The notes under the pieces: model-generated
Database searches by the model: none
What the model was told of the DNA's origin: nothing
Seen by the model: only the letters and a program-made list of their open reading frames with translations
Made by a program: the position numbers and the translations under genes
Part shown: piece by piece, positions 59,246 to 64,000 of the stretch
How the letters are laid out: each line of letters starts with the position of its first letter
How positions within the stretch are numbered: position 1 is the stretch's first letter
From: Thiohalobacter sp. IOR34
Lineage (GTDB): Bacteria; Pseudomonadota; Gammaproteobacteria; Thiohalobacterales; Thiohalobacteraceae
NCBI RefSeq assembly: GCF_030406045.1
Contig: NZ_CP128988.1
Location: 469,438 to 533,437 of the forward strand
DNA: 64,000 bases
Reading direction: 5' to 3'

Positions 59246-60925
59246 CTAGAGCCTTTCAAGCAGCCGGTCGGCGACCCGGAAGGCGTTGGCGTAGATGGTC
59301 CAGGTGTAGGGGACGCTGCCGCCGGTGGGCATGAAGCTGCCGTCGGTGACATAGAGGTTGTCGACGTCGTGCACCCGGCAGTCGGCGTCGAGCACCGAGT
59401 GGCGGGGGTCGTTGCCGAAGCGGCAGCCGCCGGCGACCAGGTTCTGCGGCGGGCTGCCGCTGACGCTGGAGCGGACCGCGTCGGCGCCCATGGCGCGGAG
59501 TACCTCTTCCGCGCGTTCGGTGAGATAGGCGCCGATCTTCAGGTCGTGGGGATGGTAGCCGAGCCGTACCCGGGCCACCGGGGTGCCCCAGCGGTCCTTC
59601 ACCTGCGGGTCGAGACTGACGAAGCAGTCGTCGGTCGGCAACCAGTCGCAGAACACCTCGAAGCGCAGCTGCTGGGCCTCGGTGAACAGGGTTTGCAGTT
59701 GCCTCTGCAGTGGCCGGCCCCATTGCAGGCGATCGTCGTCGCCCCACTTGGCACGCATCGCCCGGGCGATGGGGTTGGGGTGGCGCAGCAGGAAGTCGAT
59801 GGTGCCGCCCTTCAGCCGGCTACCGAGGGCACTGTCCTCGACCACGTACCAGTCCTGCAGCCCGCGGTTGACGAAGGGGCCGCGGCGCTTCAGCGCCGCG
59901 GCCTGTTCCGGGTCGAGGCGGTCATAGCGGAACTCGGCGGTGCCGACGCCACCGGCCGAGAACAGCAGATTGCGGCCGACCTGCCCCTGGTTGTTGCCGA
60001 GCCCATGGGGATGGCGCGGGCCGGGGGAGCCAAGCAGCAGCCGGGCCGTCTCGATTGCCTGGCAGGCGACCACGAACAGCCGGGCCCGCGCCTGCCGGCG
60101 ATTGCCCTCGGCATCGAAATACTCGGCGGCCACCACCCGGCCGCGGCCGTCGCTGCGCAGCCGGTGGACCTTGGCCCGGGGCCGCACCTCGCAGCGGCCG
60201 GTGAGCAGGGCACGGTTCAACAGGGCGGCGCGGGCGCTGCCCTTGGCGCCGCTGGAACAGCCGTAGCTGCCGCAGTAACCGGAGTATTCGCAGCTGCGCC
60301 GCCCCTCGACCGGGCGCGAGAGGATGGCGCGGGGCGTCGGCAGCGGATGCAGACCAAGGTCGCGGCAGGCGGCGTCGATACGCGCCGCAATGGGGTGCTC
60401 GGCGGTCGGCGGGAAGGGGAAGTCGGGGGTGGAACGCGGTTCGGCGAAGGGGTGCGGCACCACCCGCCCGGAGATGCCGACCTCGGTCTCCACCCGGGTG
60501 TAATAGGGCTCCAGGTCCTCGTAATCGATCGGCCAGTCGGCCAGGTTGGCGCCCTCGATGGGGCCGAACTCGGAACGCAGCCGGAAGTCGATGGGCTTCA
60601 GGCGGTAGAAGAAGCCACTCATGAAGTTGGACGAGCCACCGACACAGTTGCCGTTCCAGAAGTCCCATCCGGATTCCGCGGTCGGCATGGCCTGCCAGCC
60701 GCCGTCGCCGTCCGCTTCCTCCAGCACGTGCTGTTCTTCCTCCAGGGGCGGGGTGTAGACGCTGCGCCTGCAGCAGGCCAGCTCGTCCTTGTAGAAGTCC
60801 TGTTCGGTGAACCAGGGCCCCTTCTCCAGTACCAGCACCCGGTGGCCGGCGCGCGCCAGCTGCAGGGCCACGGGACCGGCTCCGGCGCCGCTGCCGATGA
60901 TGCAGATGTCGAATGCGCCGTTCAT
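59246..60925 (-). CDS. GMC-family FAD dehydrogenase
   Basis: 559 aa. The Rossmann FAD motif GSGAGAGPVALQLARAG lies at residue ~11 and a glutamate follows in VLEKGPWF. GNCVGGSSNFMSGFFYRL (~92) and the C-terminal DNLYVTDGSFMPTGGSVPYT with HSV near 510 fit the GMC sugar/alcohol dehydrogenases of gluconate-2-dehydrogenase type. A 4-base overlap with the upstream Tat-signal subunit indicates a complex exported together. The substrate is unknown; electrons may go to the cytochrome c encoded divergently. Confidence 0.9.
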   Translation of the reverse strand: MNGAFDICIIGSGAGAGPVALQLARAGHRVLVLEKGPWFTEQDFYKDELACCRRSVYTPPLEEEQHVLEEADGDGGWQAMPTAESGWDFWNGNCVGGSSNFMSGFFYRLKPIDFRLRSEFGPIEGANLADWPIDYEDLEPYYTRVETEVGISGRVVPHPFAEPRSTPDFPFPPTAEHPIAARIDAACRDLGLHPLPTPRAILSRPVEGRRSCEYSGYCGSYGCSSGAKGSARAALLNRALLTGRCEVRPRAKVHRLRSDGRGRVVAAEYFDAEGNRRQARARLFVVACQAIETARLLLGSPGPRHPHGLGNNQGQVGRNLLFSAGGVGTAEFRYDRLDPEQAAALKRRGPFVNRGLQDWYVVEDSALGSRLKGGTIDFLLRHPNPIARAMRAKWGDDDRLQWGRPLQRQLQTLFTEAQQLRFEVFCDWLPTDDCFVSLDPQVKDRWGTPVARVRLGYHPHDLKIGAYLTERAEEVLRAMGADAVRSSVSGSPPQNLVAGGCRFGNDPRHSVLDADCRVHDVDNLYVTDGSFMPTGGSVPYTWTIYANAFRVADRLLERL

Positions 60926-61503
60926 CCCTTGTGCCGACTGAAGCGACGGGCTGCGAGCTGGAACCAGCGCTTGTCCGGCATCGGCGTCGGGTAGCCCGGC
61001 TGGTGTTCAAGCCAGCGCCAGCCGCTGCCATCCGGGTTGCCGCCGTAGACGGGGTCGGCGAGCAGCGCCTCCAGCAGGTAGTCGAGCAGCAGCGACAGCC
61101 AGCGGCTGCCGGCCCGGCTACGCTCGATGCGGCGCAGCAGGGTCTCGCGTCCGGCCGCGTCGAGCTGGGCGAAGTCCCGCTGCCGGGTCTTGCGGGCAAG
61201 ATCGTTCAGCCAGCCGGCGCCGTCGCGGACGAAGGCCAGGTCGGCGCCGGCTGCGGCGGGGTTTTCCAGCGCCTGGCGGAGGTAGCGCAGGGCGCCGATC
61301 TCCCGTGCGCCGGGGATCCCGGGGCCGGGTGGGAAGAGCTGTGCCTGGACCGCGGCCAGGGTCCGCCAGGGTTCCTCGGCCGGCATCGGCTCCGCGTTGG
61401 CGCGCAGTGCGGCCAGTGCGGCGGGAGGACAGGCCGCGGCCAGGCCGCCGAGCAGGCCGAGGCGGCTGATGAATTGGCGGCGGCTGAGGCAGGGTTTGTT
61501 CAT
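60922..61503 (-). CDS. Gluconate 2-dehydrogenase subunit 3-like protein (Tat)
   Basis: 193 aa from MNKPCLSRRQFISRLGLLGG; 15 upstream codons are rejected. The twin-arginine signal LSRRQFISRLG carries the complex to the periplasm, probably taking the signal-less GMC subunit along. The mature part (TLAAVQAQLFPPGPGIPGA, LDYLLEALLADPVYGGNPDGSGW) matches the small-subunit family. It is the first gene of the two-gene unit. Confidence 0.88.
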   Translation of the reverse strand: MNKPCLSRRQFISRLGLLGGLAAACPPAALAALRANAEPMPAEEPWRTLAAVQAQLFPPGPGIPGAREIGALRYLRQALENPAAAGADLAFVRDGAGWLNDLARKTRQRDFAQLDAAGRETLLRRIERSRAGSRWLSLLLDYLLEALLADPVYGGNPDGSGWRWLEHQPGYPTPMPDKRWFQLAARRFSRHKG

Positions 61504-61664
61504 GGACGGTCGTTCCGGGGGCGTGGCGCCAGCCCCAGTATAGGGCATCCGGGTGGCGTCGCGTCCAGCGGCGCGTGGTGGTAAACTTCCGCCATTTTTA
61601 CGCCGGCCCCGGAGTGGCTGGAAGAGCCGGTTTGCAACCCAAGTAACGACAGGAGACGAAGCAG

Positions 61665-61970
61665 ATGAGCAAGAAGTGGTTTTCCCTGGCCGCTGGTGCG
61701 GCGCTGGCCCTCTCGGGCGCCCTGGCCCATGCCGATGGCGAGCAGCTGTTCAAGGCCAAGTGCTTCATGTGCCACGGCACGGGCGCTGCCGGCGCCCCCA
61801 AGATCGGTGACAAGGCGGCCTGGGCGCCGCGCATCAAGACCGGCATGGATGCGCTGATGAACAGCGTCATGAACGGCAAGAACGCCATGCCGCCCAAGGG
61901 CACCTGCATGGACTGCTCCAAGGAAGACCTGCAGGCTGCCGTGGAGTATCTGATCTCCCATTCAAAGTAA
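61665..61970 (+). CDS. Cytochrome c5-type monoheme protein
   Basis: 101 aa with a signal peptide (SLAAGAALALSGALAHA). The heme motif is CFMCH near residue 33. NGKNAMPPKGTCMDCSKEDLQAAVEYL gives the methionine ligand and a second cysteine pair (CMDC), as in c5 cytochromes with an extra disulfide. It is divergent from the GMC dehydrogenase unit and is a plausible acceptor for it or for the nos chain. A strong terminator follows. Confidence 0.92.
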   Translation: MSKKWFSLAAGAALALSGALAHADGEQLFKAKCFMCHGTGAAGAPKIGDKAAWAPRIKTGMDALMNSVMNGKNAMPPKGTCMDCSKEDLQAAVEYLISHSK

Positions 61971-61977
61971 GCAGTCC

Positions 61978-62020
61978 GGCCGTTCCCGGCGATCGTCGGG
62001 AACGGCCATTCCCTTTTCCC
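61978..62020 (+). terminator. Rho-independent terminator of the cytochrome c5 gene
   Basis: GGCCGTTCCCG pairs with CGGGAACGGCC around a short loop, followed by ATTCCCTTTTCCCC. It may also serve the convergent Sel1-SPOR gene. Confidence 0.75.
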
Positions 62021-62059
62021 CTCCATTTCCTCCCGTTGATCGCCCGTTGCCAGGGCGGG

Positions 62060-62980
62060 TCATTCGGCCGCCGCTGGTTCAGACGGCTGCAGGACACGAC
62101 GCCGCAGGCTGCCGATGCGGCGCAGATAGGGTTTGCCCTCGAGAACCCCAGCGGGCAGGGCGCGGCGTGCCCTCTCCGCCCGTTGCCGGTCGGGGTAGGG
62201 TCCGAGCAGCAGGGCATGCCAGCTCTGGCCGCGGCTGTTATAGCTGCAGACGATGCCGGGCGATGGCAGTGGATGGCGGTGCAGGAAGGCGTCGATCGAT
62301 CGCCGCTGGTGGCTGGCCATGAGTTGGATGGCGTAGTCCGTGGCTGCAGCTGTCTTCAGCCAGGACCGGCAGTCCGCGTTTCCACTCGCTTCCGGCTTGC
62401 CTGTCGGTCGGATTGCGGTCGGTTCAGGCGGCGCGGCCAGCTTCTCGAGTACCGCCTGGGCCAGCGGATGCCCTTTGGCCGCGGCTTCCCGGTACCAATG
62501 CAGGGCCTGGTCCATGTCCTTGTCGACGCCGGATCCGAAACGCAGGGCAGTGGCCAGGTTGTACTGGGCCGGCGGGAAGGCCTGCTCGGCTGCCTTGCGC
62601 CACCAGTAGACCGCCATGCCCGGGTCGCCCGGCAAGCCGCGGCCGTTCCTGTAGCTGTTGCCGAGGTTGTACTGGGCCGGCGCGAACCCCTGTTCGGCAG
62701 CGAGCAGGAACCAGTAGTTGGCCTCCTCGAAGCTTTGTTCGACCACCACGCCCTCGAAGTAGAGCATGCCCAGACCGAAGCGGGCATTGGGATCGCCCTT
62801 CTCGGCCAGGGGTTGCCAGAGTTGCAGGGCGCGTTCGGGATCCCCTGCCTCCAGGGCAAGCACGCCTCGTTCGAAATCGTCGACCGCCGGCAGCGAGGGG
62901 CTGGCGGCGGCAAGCAGGCCGCCGAGCAGCAACAGGAGGATGGAGCGGAGGGTTTCGCAGCCGGGGTACACGCCGGCCAT
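62060..62980 (-). CDS. Sel1-repeat protein with C-terminal SPOR-like domain
   Basis: 306 aa from MAGVYPGCETLRSILLLLLGG; nine upstream codons dropped. A signal peptide or anchor ends near residue 30. Four Sel1/TPR-like units follow (ARFGLGMLYFEGVVVEQSFE, AQYNLGNSYRNGRGLPGDPG, AQYNLATALRFGSGVDKDMD, LHWYREAAAKGHPLAQAVLE). The C-terminal ~75 residues (YAIQLMASHQRRSIDAFLHR ... WHALLLGPYPDRQRAERARR) fit SPOR, which binds denuded peptidoglycan. It is probably a periplasmic scaffold. Confidence 0.87.
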   Translation of the reverse strand: MAGVYPGCETLRSILLLLLGGLLAAASPSLPAVDDFERGVLALEAGDPERALQLWQPLAEKGDPNARFGLGMLYFEGVVVEQSFEEANYWFLLAAEQGFAPAQYNLGNSYRNGRGLPGDPGMAVYWWRKAAEQAFPPAQYNLATALRFGSGVDKDMDQALHWYREAAAKGHPLAQAVLEKLAAPPEPTAIRPTGKPEASGNADCRSWLKTAAATDYAIQLMASHQRRSIDAFLHRHPLPSPGIVCSYNSRGQSWHALLLGPYPDRQRAERARRALPAGVLEGKPYLRRIGSLRRRVLQPSEPAAAE

Positions 62981-63039
62981 TATCCGGCCCGCTGGTCCGT
63001 TGGGCAAAATTCTCCCGCCGTGCTGGTCGCCGGCCGCCG

Positions 63040-63834
63040 TCAGTCCAGCAGATTGCAGATCATCTGGCGGACGGTGCTGGCATCGAAGGGCTTGTCGCAG
63101 ATGCCGGAGACGCCGGCCTGCTGCACGGCGGCAAGGCGCCCGCTGTCGCCCTCGCTGGTGACCATGAGGATGGGGATGCCGGACTGGCTGCTGTGTTCGC
63201 GGATGTAGCGGGTCAGCATCTCGCCGTCCATCTCCGGCATGTTGTAGTCGGTCACCACCAGATCGAAGAACTTCGACTGCACCATTTCCACTGCCTGGCG
63301 GCCGTTCTCGACGCTGGTGATGTCATGGATGCCCAGGGCGTTGAGGATGCGGATGATGTACTTGCGGGCCATGGGGCTGTCGTCGACCACCAGGGTGCTG
63401 AGATCCTCCAGCTCCGGTTCCGCCAGCGCCTGCTCGTCCAGGGTGATGAATTCCAGGCTGGTGTTCAGGGCGCGCTGCAGCTCCTCCGGCAGGAAGGGCT
63501 TGGGGAGGATGGCCACCACCCCCGCCTGACGGACGGGATCGAGCATGGCGAACGAGGTCTCGCTGGAGATCAGCATGAAGGACAACGCCTCCAGTGCCTC
63601 GTCCTGGCGCAGTGCCTGCAACAGTTCCGAACCGGTCATGTCCGGCAGATACATGGCGCTGATCACCAGGTCGGGTTGATGGCGCCGACAGTAGTCGATG
63701 GCCTCGCTGCCGCTGCCCAGGGTCTGGATCTGGCTGACGCCGGCTGCGCTCAACTGGCGGCTGATGATCTGGGCCTGCACGGCCGAGGGTTCGACGAGAC
63801 TGATGGACAGATCCTGGATGGTGACGCTGTGCAT
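63040..63834 (-). CDS. Tandem-receiver response regulator with degenerate first REC
   Basis: 264 aa from MHSVTIQDLSISLVEP, with GGGAG six bases upstream. Two receiver domains and no output domain. The first (~5-125) keeps the lysine loop (PKPF) but has DLVISAMYLPDMTG, with Ala in place of the phosphorylated Asp. The second (~140-264) is intact: LVVDDSPMARK, DLVVTDYNMPEMDG, MVTSEG and DKPF. It is CheY-like in layout and probably works through protein contacts in chemotaxis or c-di-GMP signalling. No kinase is adjacent within the window. Confidence 0.88.
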   Translation of the reverse strand: MHSVTIQDLSISLVEPSAVQAQIISRQLSAAGVSQIQTLGSGSEAIDYCRRHQPDLVISAMYLPDMTGSELLQALRQDEALEALSFMLISSETSFAMLDPVRQAGVVAILPKPFLPEELQRALNTSLEFITLDEQALAEPELEDLSTLVVDDSPMARKYIIRILNALGIHDITSVENGRQAVEMVQSKFFDLVVTDYNMPEMDGEMLTRYIREHSSQSGIPILMVTSEGDSGRLAAVQQAGVSGICDKPFDASTVRQMICNLLD

Positions 63835-63938
63835 GGTTGCTCCCTGCATGTTCCATGGTTAGAGATCGGCGCCGGGGAGATAAAGTTGAGGGACATGAGC
63901 AGAGTTCCCTTTCTGCAGCCGCTCGCCATACCACTTAG

Positions 63939-64000
63939 CCCGGATATTGCACCAAGGATTCGATGCCGAGGGCGAGGCTGGCAAGGCAGCCTGGGTGATC
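63939..64000. repeat. Family A MITE-like element, partial at window edge
   Basis: CCCGGATATTGCACCAAGG preceded by TTAG begins at 63939 and runs off the window. The internal sequence resembles the divergent copies at 11989 and 47870 more than copy 1. Confidence 0.75.

Overview
The window is a high-GC chromosomal segment of a gammaproteobacterium. The mre/mrd cell-wall block, the hemA-prfA-prmC-moeB block, a LolB-ispE-tRNA-Gln-prs-rplY-pth-ychF block, greB and tmcA are all typical of that class. Respiratory genes point to a facultatively anaerobic, N2O-reducing organism that makes menaquinone. Nothing in the sequence fixes the genus.

Layout. 1-4761: rodA (partial), mrdA, mreD, mreC and mreB on the minus strand. 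5245-9516: gatC-gatA-gatB and hslO on the plus strand. 9683-11911: a minus-strand JAMM peptidase, CBS-GGDEF protein and MoeB/ThiF-like enzyme. 12271-18391: an unusual SulP transporter, a small unknown protein, prmC, prfA and hemA, all minus. 18554-25914: TPR lipoprotein, lolB, ispE, a fourfold 213-bp array ending in the intact tRNA-Gln, prs, rplY, pth and ychF. 26012-27656: tRNA-Met and an AT-rich methyltransferase gene that looks acquired.

28185-42113 holds a clade II (atypical) nitrous oxide reductase cluster. A hexaheme NapC-type cytochrome faces nosZ across an FNR/DNR-like box. After nosZ come two cytochromes c, nosB, nosD, nosG, nosH, nosF, nosL and nosY, which overlaps a ubiE/menG-type methyltransferase and then menE. 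Next are a Tat-exported copper-storage-like protein and a heme-motif GGDEF-EAL protein. 47396-54749 (minus) carries a hotdog thioesterase (menI candidate), menC, menA, menB, menD and menF. The sequence therefore places menaquinol synthesis beside a quinol-to-N2O electron chain and a copper protein. MenH is not seen.

55073-63834: ratA-like, small unknown gene, greB, tmcA, a GMC dehydrogenase with its Tat subunit, a cytochrome c5, a Sel1-SPOR protein and a double-receiver response regulator.

The window is also densely populated with short non-autonomous repeats. Several have terminal inverted repeats and 4-bp duplications of the form YTAN (CTAG, TTAG, CTAT), and they repeatedly sit on stop codons or gene starts. 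There are also seven REP-like doublets and two heptanucleotide-repeat loci. No transposase, CRISPR array or rRNA gene is visible.
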